Source of the DNA: Saussurea involucrata
Lineage: Eukaryota > Streptophyta > Magnoliopsida > Asterales > Asteraceae
Direction of reading: 5' to 3'
NCBI GenBank assembly: GCA_033807775.1
Contig: CM066321.1
Coordinates: 246,996,422 to 247,060,421 of the forward strand
DNA: 64,000 nucleotides
This document shows positions 55,701 to 64,000 of this stretch, in pieces; positions within the stretch are counted from its first letter, which is position 1; the number at the start of each line of letters is the position of its first letter. The notes under the pieces are model-generated. The model was given only the letters and a program-made list of their open reading frames with translations, had not been told where the DNA came from and did no database searches. Both the position numbers and the translations under genes were made by a program.

Positions 55701-57316
55701 ATCACTACTGCCCTCTTATCAGGTAAAACAACGTTGATTATTTTCTTATCACAAATTATGTTAGCCCGATTTTCAGCTAACCAATCCATCCCCACGACCA
55801 CATCAAACTCGATCAACTCTATAGGAAATAGTTGTATTGGTACCCCACACCCCTCTATATTTATCATGCAACAATCAAAAACCTCTTTAACTGCCACTTG
55901 GTTATCATTTGCTGTGTCTACTAGTAAAGCATGTTTTAACATTTTAGGCTCTAAATGCATGTGAGCAGCAAAGGAGGGAGACACAAAAGATCGGTTTGCA
56001 CCGGAATCAAATAACACTTTAGCACGCGTGGAGTTTATGAAAAATGTACCTGTGACCACATCCGGAGTTTCCTCCGCCTCTTTAGCTGTCATTTGGAACG
56101 TACGACCCCTTGTTCTCGGCGGTTCTATTCTTGGGACCACTGGTCTAGTAATGGCTGGTTTCCCCGATGTACTCCCTGATTGTATTCTACCTCGCGGACA
56201 ATCTGATTGGAGGTGATCCGGAGAATTGCACATAAAGCAAAATCGTGTGACTCGACAATCCTTAACAACATGCCCAGTTTTTCCACATTTAAAACAAACC
56301 CGCGACTCTACTTGGAAATTTCCCTGATGATAGCGATTACATCTTGAACATGGTCTTTCTGTTGGTCGAAATGACGGACGGTTGTCAAACCTCTGAAATC
56401 TAGGCTTCCTCGAATCTTGTGGTGGTCCTTCCCATTTCCTTTTCCCCAAGCTCTTATCACCAGCATCTCTCTTGTTATCTCTTTCCACATTTTCTGCAGC
56501 ATCCACTGCAGCCGTAAACGTATTTGGTCCTGTGGCAGTCACCAGTCTTCGAACTTCTGAATTTAACCCATAGATAAATCTCTCCATTTTCATCTTTTCT
56601 GTAGCAACATAATATCCTGCAAAACGAGATTTTTTTAAAAATCTAGCAGTATAATCTCTGACTGACAAATTCCCTTGCTGTAGATTCATAAATTCTTCTT
56701 CCAATTGTCTGACAGCAGCTTGTGGACAGAAGTGTGTTGTGAAAGCTAACATGAATTCCTCCCATGAAAAAGTAGTATATACATCCGCTCCTCTCGATTC
56801 TGTATGAGCCTCCCACCAATACAGAGCATCACCTTTTAGCAATGCAGTTCCATAAAGTACTTTATCTTGTTCAGCACATTTACACGTCTTGAAGATGGCC
56901 TCTATTTCTTTTAGCCATATCATTGCTTTTACCGGATCCCGATCTCCTGAATATGTAGGGGGCTTGCAACTAAGAAACATTTTGTAGTCACACCTTTTCA
57001 TTATCGGTAAGACCGTGGAGGTAAGTGGTATTTCAACTTCGTGTTCCGGACTTGGTCTTTCAGTTTCATTATGACGATTATGTTCGAACATAGCTTGTAT
57101 GCTATCCTGTAATCTCCCCATTTCCGCAGTCAAGTCATCCCGTGTAACATACTCTGTACCATGCTGTTGTGTTCTACCTCCAGTTCGGCCCCCAGTTCCC
57201 CTTCCGTTTTTGCCTCTACCACGATCTCCTCCTCTTCCCCCTGTTCCTATTGGTGGATTCTCTCCACCCGAATTCCTTCCTCTCCCTTGATTCCTTCGTC
57301 TAGTGCCACTTGCCAT
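52745..57316 (-). CDS. gag-pol polyprotein of element D, intact
   Basis: 1523 codons without interruption. Approximate order: a Gly/Arg-rich N-terminus (1-50); gag core (100-280); two CCHC knuckles near 345-385 (CFKCGKTGHVVKDC, CFMCNSPDHLQSDC); aspartic protease with FDSGANRSF near 436; RT with FIDDILI near 773; RNase H with YSDASKLGLGCVL near 919; integrase HHCC finger near 1110-1150; and DDE core with TDFITKLP and SDRDSRFTSRFW near 1242. A C-terminal chromodomain-like segment with VKVQWKHHRGQDATWE lies near 1495-1510. The polyprotein would form virus-like particles, copy the element RNA and integrate the DNA; the chromodomain is thought to guide integration to marked chromatin. The start ATG lies one base after an acceptor-like AATCTACAG, so the message is probably spliced just before gag. 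Confidence 0.96.
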   Translation of the reverse strand: MASGTRRRNQGRGRNSGGENPPIGTGGRGGDRGRGKNGRGTGGRTGGRTQQHGTEYVTRDDLTAEMGRLQDSIQAMFEHNRHNETERPSPEHEVEIPLTSTVLPIMKRCDYKMFLSCKPPTYSGDRDPVKAMIWLKEIEAIFKTCKCAEQDKVLYGTALLKGDALYWWEAHTESRGADVYTTFSWEEFMLAFTTHFCPQAAVRQLEEEFMNLQQGNLSVRDYTARFLKKSRFAGYYVATEKMKMERFIYGLNSEVRRLVTATGPNTFTAAVDAAENVERDNKRDAGDKSLGKRKWEGPPQDSRKPRFQRFDNRPSFRPTERPCSRCNRYHQGNFQVESRVCFKCGKTGHVVKDCRVTRFCFMCNSPDHLQSDCPRGRIQSGSTSGKPAITRPVVPRIEPPRTRGRTFQMTAKEAEETPDVVTGTFFINSTRAKVLFDSGANRSFVSPSFAAHMHLEPKMLKHALLVDTANDNQVAVKEVFDCCMINIEGCGVPIQLFPIELIEFDVVVGMDWLAENRANIICDKKIINVVLPDKRAVVIYGDRKNHQSNLITLIKACKCVSKGCLSYLAYVIDSRPEKIKLEDISIVSEYPEVFPEDLNSLPPVRQVEFGIDLVPGATPIARAPYRLAPPEMKEMMTQLQDLSDKGFIRPSSSPWGAPVLFVKKKDGSMRMCIDYQELNKRTIKNKYPLPGIDDLFDQLVGACYFSKIDLRSGYHQLKVKEEDVLKTAFRTRYGHYEFLVMPFGLTNAPAAFMDLMNRVCKPYLDKLVIVFIDDILICSRSKEDHAQHLRLILELLKKEKLYAKFSKCEFWLREVQFLGHIVSEKGIQVDPAKVEAIERWEPPKTATEVRSFLGLARYYRKFIKDFSRIATPLTKLTRKNLKFEWKAEQDEAFRILKEKLCSAPILALPEGSDDFVVYSDASKLGLGCVLMQRGKVIAYASRQLKDHERQYPTHDMELAAVVFALKIWRHYLYGSKCQIFTDHKSLQHLFDQKELNMRQRRWLELVNDYDCEILYHPGKANVVADALSRQERSGTIKAISLRAELLPNIFDELLKCQIDAYQEESLKSERLVGISALLGKDDRGLLCMGNRIWVPRLGGLRDRVLQEAHQSRFSIHPGTNKMYRDLKQFYWWPGMKRSVAKYVEDCTTCKKVKIEHQKPFGQLQRLDIPMWKWDQITTDFITKLPRTSKGFDSIWVIVDRLTKSAHFLPIKETDSLERLAKLYINEIVTRHGVPISIISDRDSRFTSRFWRSFQKEMGTRIKLSTTYHPQTDGQSERTIQTLEDMLRACIVDFGGSWDKHLPLIEFSYNNNYHSSIQAAPFEVLYGRKCRTPLCWNEVGEKQLAGPEIVQLTADKIIQIRDRLKTAQDRQKSYADRRRKPLEFQVGEFVMLKVSPWKGVIRFGKQGKLSPRYIGPFEITERIGEVAYRLNLPSELSRIHNAFHVSNFRKCLVTPDQAVSLPDIQVDEKLNYVEEPEAIVDHKVKVLRNKEIRQVKVQWKHHRGQDATWESESEMRAKYPHLFS

Positions 57317-57562
57317 TCTGTAGATTCAAACAAAGTTAATATACACGTAAGCACATACCCCATATAACAAGGTAATCCAGTTCAAGCATGCACCTATAAG
57401 ATCATAATTACACTGGCCTGGTGTAATTTGAAATTACCTTACATGATGTTCCTTCTACCTTTTATACTTAGTATCCCCAGGTTCTAAAATACTAGGGACA
57501 TCCTACTTCACATGCAGTTTAAGTCTAGGTACAGATACTAATACCTAAATCCCTTAAACTAG

Positions 57563-57575
57563 GGCTCTGATACCA
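57563..57575 (-). other. Primer-binding site of element D
   Basis: On the minus strand TGGTATCAGAGCC, complementary to initiator methionine tRNA, two bases from the 5' LTR. Confidence 0.92.
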
Positions 57576-57577
57576 TC

Positions 57578-59273
57578 TGTAACATCCCACAAATCCAAAA
57601 GTACATATAACATATATTTCATAACATGGTTTCAACAAAATAATTCACATTACACATTTGGTCCCAAAGTCTGACTAATCAATATAAAATTCAGTATAAA
57701 CTTGATCCCATTTAGATCAGATAATAGCTAATAACAGAGATTTAAGTACAAAAGCATCATCAACTTCATAATGATCATCATCCCACATAGCTATCCACCA
57801 AGTAATCTAATCATTTACTCTTACTGGTACCACCACCTGGAATACAGATTTAAAAAAAAAACAGAAAATGAGGGTTAGACCTAAGGGTCTAGTGAGTAAA
57901 TCCCTGACATTTGTAAATCATTAAAAATTCATTTACATGAAACACTCTTCGTATAATTACACATACATCACACGTAAATTAATACCAAATAAGATTTACA
58001 CATCATACCTGTCTCATTCCACCTTATCCCTCCACCAATGGCCAATATCAATTGGTTGCGAGCCAATTTATCACACCGGTCCGAAGCCCGGCCACATATT
58101 ATATTTTCATATAATACTCACGTAATTATAATATCTCAATATATTATAATCACTCACGTATGACATATTCATACACTTTATCAAACATTTAATATTCACA
58201 TAATGCATTCCAGTAAAATACTTTTTAAAGTAAAACTCACCTGGTTTGTTTATCACCAAAAGCTCTTCCAAGATAAATCACGTATGACCACTCTTCACAG
58301 AATCTGTAATTACACAAAATAACAGGTATTTCTTCTTAAAACTGAACTTAGAAAATCCTTGACTAAAGTCGCAACCCATTAAAATATAATAAAAATCGCA
58401 ATGAACAGTACCAAGTCGCAACCGCCTACTGCGACTTCACCCTGAAGTCGCAACCCACTATTGCGACTCCAATCCTAAGTCGCAATCCACTACTGCGATC
58501 CCAACCCAAATCGCAGCCTTCTATTGCGATCTCAACACCAAGTCGCAATCAACTGTTGCGACTCCAACTCTAAGTCGCAACGGTCTACTGCGACTTCACT
58601 TCAGAGTCGCAATTGCCTATTGCGACAATCATGAATGTCGCAACTCAAGGTTGCGACTTCGATGATGTTCATCCAAGTCTCAGTCCACTCTGTTCATCCT
58701 AATACCCAGATTTTGTACTTTTAAGCAATGATTGTTTATACAACTTTGCAGATATGTTTTATACTACCATTAGAACACTATTCCAAACCCAAAATTACCA
58801 TATCTTTCAAAATTACCAAAACCCACATCCAAAACTTATAGTAAAACTTTTTAAGAACTAATATACATAAAGATGAGATGATATAGGGTTCTTACCTTCT
58901 GATTCTTCAGCTATTTTAAGTACTTCTCCAGTAGATTAAGTATTGATCTTCCTCTTAATTTCCTTCTTTCCTTGATTCTCTCGATCTCTTTCTTTCTTTC
59001 TACCGAATTTCACACACACACACACACTAGCACTTTTAGATATTACTTTCAAAATGGACACCTCATCCCTAATAGCAAGGAAGTCGGTTTTAGCAAGATG
59101 AGGTGTCATCTAAATACCAATTATACCCTAAACTTATTTCACTTGTCAAAACATACCCCTAACTTCTATTATAAAAATTAAAACCTACCCCTTAACTTCT
59201 TATTCCATAAAATACCCACATAAACTTATAAAATTTTAATATTTTAAATTAGATAAAATACCTGGTTATTACA
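57578..59273 (-). repeat. 5' LTR of element D
   Basis: 1696 bp and near-identical to 50972-52706. Followed by GCTTG, the target duplication, and then the continuing integrase frame of C2. Confidence 0.94.
58366..58658. repeat. GTCGCAA / TTGCGAC array in the 5' LTR of D
   Basis: Same array as 51761-52085 but one 31-bp unit shorter, showing loss or gain of a unit since the two LTRs were identical. Confidence 0.88.
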
Positions 59274-60062
59274 GCTTGTCACTCTAATGATACCAACACC
59301 GTGGTGAAATTTTTGCATAAAAACATTTTCACTCGATTTGGAACACCACGGGCATTGATTAGTGACGAAGGCACCCATTTTGTAAACAAAGTCATGAGCT
59401 CAGTTCTTGCTAAGTATGATATACATCATCGAGTGGCCACCGCATACCACCCGCAAACCAACGGTTTAGCCGAACTTTTAAACCGTGAGATCAAAGGTAT
59501 TTTGGAGAAAGTCGTTAAACCACATCGCAAGGATTGGTCAACCAAACTCGATGATGCTCTTTGTGCCTATCGAACAGCCTACAAAACTCCCTTAGGAATG
59601 TCTCCGTTTAAATTAATTTTTGGCAAAGCTTGCCATTTACCGATTGAATTGGAGCACAAGGCGTTTTGGGCCCTTAAAGAGCTTAACATGAGTGAGGATG
59701 CTGCGGGAATTAAGAGGAGTTTGCAAATGCATGAACTAGAGGAGTTGCGATATCACTCCTACGAAAACGCAAAGTTGTACAAAGAAAAGACAAAGATGTG
59801 GCATGATCGACGAATCAACCATAGGGAGTTCATTGAAGGCCAACAGGTACTACTGTTCAACTCCCGTCTTAAACTCTTTCCAGGTAAGCTAAAGTCACGA
59901 TAGACGGGACCGTACACCGTGGTCAAGGTTAGTCCCTTTGGAACAGTGGAGTTAAAGTCCACACAGTCTGGTCAAACGTTTAAAGTCAATGGGAAAAGAG
60001 TGAAGCATTTTCTGAGCGAGAGTGCTCACATTCCATCCCACTCTCCACCCCACTATGGTTAA
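59274..60062 (+). pseudogene. gag-pol of C2, part after element D (integrase end)
   Basis: Resumes the integrase core directly after the target duplication: ISDEGTHFVNKV carries the second catalytic Asp, and AYHPQTNGLAELLNREIKG carries the catalytic Glu. The C-terminal region follows with one in-frame TAG at 59901 (where Trp is usual) and a stop at 60060. It fits the first part at 50971 with no bases lost apart from the 5-bp duplication. Confidence 0.9.
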
Positions 60063-60550
60063 GAAATGTCGGAACCGCTTGTAAATATTTTATTTTAGTT
60101 ATTTGCTGTGTTTTTATTGTTTTTATCTTTTTAATTCTGCATGGTAGTTTATTTTGCATGTGTGTAGGAGAGATTGCCTATTTGTGAAGAAAAAGTCAAG
60201 AAAATGCTTCGCAGTGACTTCGCGCATGTCACTGCGCTTCCCACTGCCGAACTAAAGCTGAGATGGGACGGTTTTGGGGGCCCAAGAGCTGACACACATC
60301 ACCTTTTTCTTACACTCAAGTCTACTTTTGCTGCCACTTGTACCCATTTCGCCATTTTTCAAGAAAGGCTATAATTATCACTCTCTCTCTCTCAAAATAA
60401 CCGTTCCCTCCAAATCAATACCAAAAAAAACCTTTACATCCTAAATTCCAAAAACCACCTTTACTGCCAATATTCAAAAATACACTCTCCTTCTCCATTC
60501 TCCCTCAAAACAAGAAAACAAAGAGAAACCCTTCCAAGAAAACCCTAACA
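60063..60550 (+). promoter_or_regulatory. Region between pol and ORF3 of C2, probable splice acceptor and leader
   Basis: A pyrimidine-rich stretch ending TGTGTGTAG at 60167 looks like a splice acceptor. Further on, CTATAATTA at about 60370, a (CT)n run and a C-rich A-rich leader precede an ATG in strong plant context (AACAATGGC). ORF3 may therefore be made from a spliced RNA or from its own promoter. The GCAGTGACTT...GCGCAT segment near 60211 also occurs in the LTR near 44876. Confidence 0.45.
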
Positions 60551-62606
60551 ATGGCAAGAAGCAAAAGATTGAACACCCACCCGGAGGAGCCCAATCGTGC
60601 GGCGGTCCGCCGCAGAACCGCCGAAGGCAATCCGCCGGAAACCATCACCGACGACTTGAACGAACCGCCGCCATCCTCCGACGAACATCCGACAACGCCC
60701 GAAGTTCCAGATGCCGGGTCGTCCAAGCAAGAGGGTTCGAAGGCTGCTTCCTCTTCAAGGGTTTCAGATACCAGTCTGAGTCATTTGGATGACAAAGAGT
60801 TGCAAAATGACGAGGAAATGCAGAAGTTGCAAGAAGAGTACCACCAAAGACTTTCTACAATCCGAAAAAGAAAGAAAGAGGTTGAAAAAAGACGCAAAGA
60901 AGAGGAAGAAAGGCTGAAACGAGAAGAGGAGGAAAGGTTAAGGAAAGAAGAGGAGGGGAGGAAACAACGAGAAGAAGCCGAACGGTTGGCGAGAGAAGAA
61001 GAGGAAAGACAAAATATTGAACAAGATAAACTTCTTGAGGAAGAAAGAAAACGGGCAGAGGAAGAGAAGAAAAAATCTGAAGAAGAAAGGATGAGAAAGT
61101 AAGAACAAGACCGAATCAGACAAAAAGAGGAAAATCGAAGAAAAGAGGCAGAGGACGCGACACTCATGCACAAGGAGCAGATTCAGACTGATGAAAACCT
61201 CCAAGTCACAAACACTGTTGATTTGGAGGCACTCCAGAAAGCTGCCCACAGTGAGAAAAACTCTATGAGAAGAACTTTAAGGAAGAAAGGAATGGTCACT
61301 AGATCTGGGGTGACCATTTGGCAGAAAACAGCGGCCAAGAAACAAAGGAAGCAACCATCTGGGAAAGGTAAGGGCCTTAAACCCTCTTTAAGTTCATCAT
61401 CTGTTGATTATGATGTTGGGGATGAACAAATCCAATCTGAAAACCCACAGCAGTCCACAGTGGGGACTGAGTATGCCCCCAGTGGGGTGCCCAGGCAGTT
61501 CACGACCCCAGAGGCCGCTGCCCACTATGACTGCATTTCCAAGCACAAGTTGAACTTAGAGAGGGGTTTTGACCCCGACTTTGTAGCAGCCAACCCGTTT
61601 ATTAAAGATAGGATTATACAGCATGATTGTGCGACATTGGCATCTGCCAATCGTCGGGCCAATGCTTCTTTGGTTAGAGAGTTCTATGCCGAAGCATCTC
61701 AGACGAATGACCCATTTGTGAAAGTCCGGGGTCGAACTGTGCATTATACCGGCAGTGCTATTAATCAGGTCCTTGGAATAAGGACCCCAACTACATGTGC
61801 CTTTGCACAATTCCTAAAAAAGATGAGCCCGACAGATGAAGATGTTATTTTGAGGGTATTCGCAGCCGAAGGAAAGCCCTGGGATAGGGATGGCACTAGA
61901 AAATGCCTACACGCTAGCTCCCTCACTACCGAGGCTGCTGTGTGGTTCCAGTTTTTATGTGCCTCCTTGTCCCCGACTACTCATGACACGACCCTATCGA
62001 TGCAAAAGTGTGCTCTGCTATACTGCATCCTTACGGGTAAACCGATCAACCTGGGAATCGTAATGCACGGTGCCATCTACCAAGCTCGCACCCGGAAGAA
62101 GGTAATCCTCCCCCTTCCTTGTCTTATTACTTCATTACTAATAGAAGCTGGAGTACCATCTGCTCAGGAGGACAAGTGGATTGAGTCCATGAAAAACATT
62201 AGCATCGTGACCATCAAGAAGATGGGGAGAGTAATTGTTACTCCCCCCCAATGAACCTGCTGATGAACAACCCACAGTGAGATCCGCTGGTACCCCACTC
62301 CGACAGCCCACTTCAGGAAGCACAAGCAATCCCATGACTGCCATTCTGACCGCTTTGACAGCTCTCACCTATTGTTTCGATCTCATGGAAGCCCAACAGA
62401 AGCATATCAACCGAGCCACCGAATCATTCTGGATGTATACGAGGGATAGGGATGCGGTTGTAAACCAAATGTTACAAGGTGGTGATCCCGAGTTGTACGC
62501 ACAACTCCCTGAATTTCCCGAAGGTATTTGCCCCTCGAATGACAGTGAAGAAGGTTTCCATGGAGACTCCGCAGAAAGCTCACCGCCAGCAACTCCAACC
62601 CACTGA
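60551..62606 (+). pseudogene. ORF3 (env-position) of Athila-type element C2; charged coiled-coil plus plant transposon domain
   Basis: Starts at ATG 60551. Residues 1-75 are Pro/Ser/Glu-rich. Residues about 80-205 are an almost unbroken Glu/Lys/Arg coiled coil (EEERLKREEEERLRKEEE type). A basic linker with KKGMVTRSGV follows, then a globular part at about 310-560 resembling the putative plant transposon protein domain seen in Athila third ORFs (REFYAEA, VRGRTVHYTGSAINQVLGI, LITSLLIEAGV). One in-frame TAA lies at 61100. A C run near 62244 shifts the frame, and the tail continues at 62235-62606 with a short hydrophobic segment (MTAILTALTALTYCF). I see no signal peptide and no clear viral envelope features. 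Function unknown; its position alone suggests an env-like gene. Confidence 0.82.
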
Positions 62607-63643
62607 ATGGTTTGTTGGGACTTTGGTTCTCACTTTGATGCTCACAAAAACATATTCTATTTTCTGTTTGGTTTCGTATTCTGCCTATGGCTAGGCATAT
62701 GAAAATATTGCTACTACTATGTTTATTTTTGATGCATGAAATCCTGCTGCTACAGCAGGTGATTTTGGGCACTAACTCACTTCTTGTTTGAATGTTTGTT
62801 TGATCTCGTTTCCGCTTCAGGTACAACTTTCGGCTTCCGACTTAAAAGGTCCCTTTTGTAAGTACGAATCTCAACTTGGCACCATGAAATGATATAGGCC
62901 ATTTTTGCATCCAAACACGACCTTTTTGTACCCCTAACCACCGCTTTCGCACCAATTTCCAAGTCACAGTGGGGATACTATGCAATCTTAAGTTTGAGGT
63001 GGGGACTTCCAGAGTGACTTCCAGTCTTTCCACAGTGGGTACACTGTGAAGTCATAAGTTTGAGGTGGGTAAGCCATACCCCCCTCCCAAAATTTAAAAA
63101 AAATACAAAAACAGAAGAAAAACGGAGTGTCACTACAAAAGATTGATGGTGTGCCTTTTCTGGACCATCAAAGTGCTCACTCCCAGAAAAAGATGGTGTG
63201 CCTATTTTGGACCATCAGAATACCCACTCTCACAAAAAAATAGCCATACCTAAATAAAAAGCCTGAAGTGTACGAACTTACCCGTGCAAAACACAAACCA
63301 TTCACTTCTTGAAATAAAAATCTCAAATCGAGATCTTCGGTTCATGTTTGGAATCGCCTGCCGTAAAATCCTTGGGAAAATATTCAAAGCCACAAACCCT
63401 TCAAACCCAAGAAAGCCCTATTGATCAAATGTGAACAAGGGAAAGATTTCGTCGAGTACAAAAGTGAAGCTTTAATTTTGGAATCGAAAGAAGTATCGGT
63501 GGACGGAGATCAACATTCATTCAGAGTGAGAAGTCGGTAAGTCCCTGAAAGCTCAAATGCATTATTTTAATTTTATTTCTTTTATTTTATTTCTTTCTTT
63601 CTTTTTATTACTTGGGGACAAGTAATGTTTAAGTTTGAGGTTG
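62607..63643 (+). other. 3' non-coding region of C2 with repeated polypurine-like tracts
   Basis: The tract used next to the LTR is TTAAGTTTGAGGTTG (63629-63643). Very similar tracts occur at 62988-63004 and 63054-63070. Two copies of a roughly 50-bp unit starting GATGGTGTGCC lie at 63144-63239, each with a GATGGT...ACCATC inverted pair. Further short CACAGTGGG motifs are frequent. No coding frame is convincing. Confidence 0.6.
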
Positions 63644-64000
63644 TGATAACTCTATTTTTAGAGTTATTATTTCCTTTTATTTTGTCAAATTTTAGCCATT
63701 TCACTTCTCCAAATCCCCATTCTTGGTAACATTCATGAAAATGAGCAAAAAGAGTGAACCATAGTTTTTAATAAATTATTTGGTGGAGTTTTTTTGCTTT
63801 TTCACGAAATGTCCGCAGTGACTTGCGCATCCCACTCCAGACCCCACTATCGAGCAGAGGAGAAGACAAAAGAAAATCAACTCTTAGTTGGGAAGTAAAG
63901 CTTTGGAGAATAGAAGGTTCAGTTGGCAGAAGTATGGGATTGAGAAGTACAAAGTGTTCATAAAAGCATGGCAAGATGATTACACCCATTGTACTTTAAA
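63644..64000 (+). repeat. 3' LTR of C2, partial
   Basis: The first 357 bp of the LTR, nearly identical to 44693-45061, including the terminal hairpin. It is cut by the end of the window. Confidence 0.92.

Larger units (their letters stand above)
50972..59273 (-). mobile_element. Intact chromovirus-type element D (Tekay/Del-like), probably autonomous
   Basis: 8.3 kb, with LTRs of 1735 and 1696 bp starting TGTAACATCC and ending GGTTATTACA in plus-strand reading. It is flanked by GCTTG at 50967-50971 and 59274-59278. It has an initiator-Met primer site, one uninterrupted 1523-codon gag-pol, and a polypurine tract. The LTRs differ by about ten substitutions and three repeat-length changes, so it is young. 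It disrupts the integrase of C2. All parts needed for retrotransposition appear present, though activity cannot be read from sequence. Confidence 0.95.
44693..64000 (+). mobile_element. Athila-type retrotransposon C2, interrupted by D, runs off the window
   Basis: 5' LTR 44693-46276, tRNA-Asp-type primer site, gag-pol 46379-60062 (split by element D at 50972-59273), a third ORF 60551-62606 in env position, a 1-kb 3' non-coding region, and a 3' LTR from 63644. It sits inside the gag of C1. Without D the visible part is about 11 kb, normal for Athila. Gag-pol has at least three frameshifts, several stops and a small deletion in RT. The right end and target duplication are outside the window. 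Confidence 0.92.

Noticed and set aside
60781..61249. Serine- and phenylalanine-rich minus-strand ORFs
   Set aside because: Mirror images of the Glu/Lys/Arg coiled-coil coding region of ORF3.
60551..62254. Host gene for a charged coiled-coil protein
   Set aside because: It sits between pol and the 3' LTR of C2, in the position of Athila third ORFs, and its globular part resembles the domain known from those ORFs.

Overview
The window is nuclear DNA of a flowering plant, probably a eudicot; I cannot name the species. It is AT-rich and dominated by nested LTR retrotransposons, with several kinds of small DNA transposon, one tRNA-derived SINE and a single recognisable host gene. There are no prokaryotic features, no rRNA and no free-standing tRNA gene.

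Left block (1-19611): a pile of related Ty3/gypsy chromovirus-type elements (Tekay/Del-like). A minus-strand LTR (element E, 40-696 plus 11887-12495) is split by a complete 11.2-kb plus-strand element A (697-11886, TSD TATAT). A keeps one continuous gag-pol frame broken only by five TAG codons, and carries an extra 200-codon leader ORF between primer site and gag. Next come a plus-strand LTR (F, 12496-14328) and a decayed minus-strand element G (internal region 14329-18207, LTR 18223-19611). G contains a solo LTR (15586-16659, TSD CTTTG).

Middle block (21091-35018): a ten-exon gene for a Golgi/ER-type nucleotide-sugar transporter, UGNT1-like, whose exons join in phase to 344 codons. Intron 1 holds two MITEs. 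The 9.1-kb intron 2 holds a 6.15-kb chromovirus B in antisense (TSD ATCTC), itself broken by a hAT-like MITE, and a second hAT-like MITE that contains a MULE-type MITE.

Third block (35019-41124): MITEs (MULE-type foldback, Stowaway-like), a Mutator-like transposase pseudogene split by a Tourist-like MITE, a SINE with a 16-bp target duplication, and a CACTA-like repeat-rich element.

Right block (41125-64000): nested Athila-type elements. C1 (LTR 41125-42925, with a hAT MITE inside) is interrupted in gag by C2 (44693 to beyond the window end). C2 is in turn interrupted in integrase by D (50972-59273, minus strand, TSD GCTTG), a chromovirus with an intact 1523-codon gag-pol and near-identical LTRs. 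C2 also has a third, env-position ORF encoding a highly charged coiled-coil protein.

The least expected signals are the leader ORF of A with its splice-site layout, the TAG-only decay of A, a hairpin kept at the same place in five different LTRs while its sequence changes, and unrelated palindromic short-repeat arrays at corresponding places in those LTRs.
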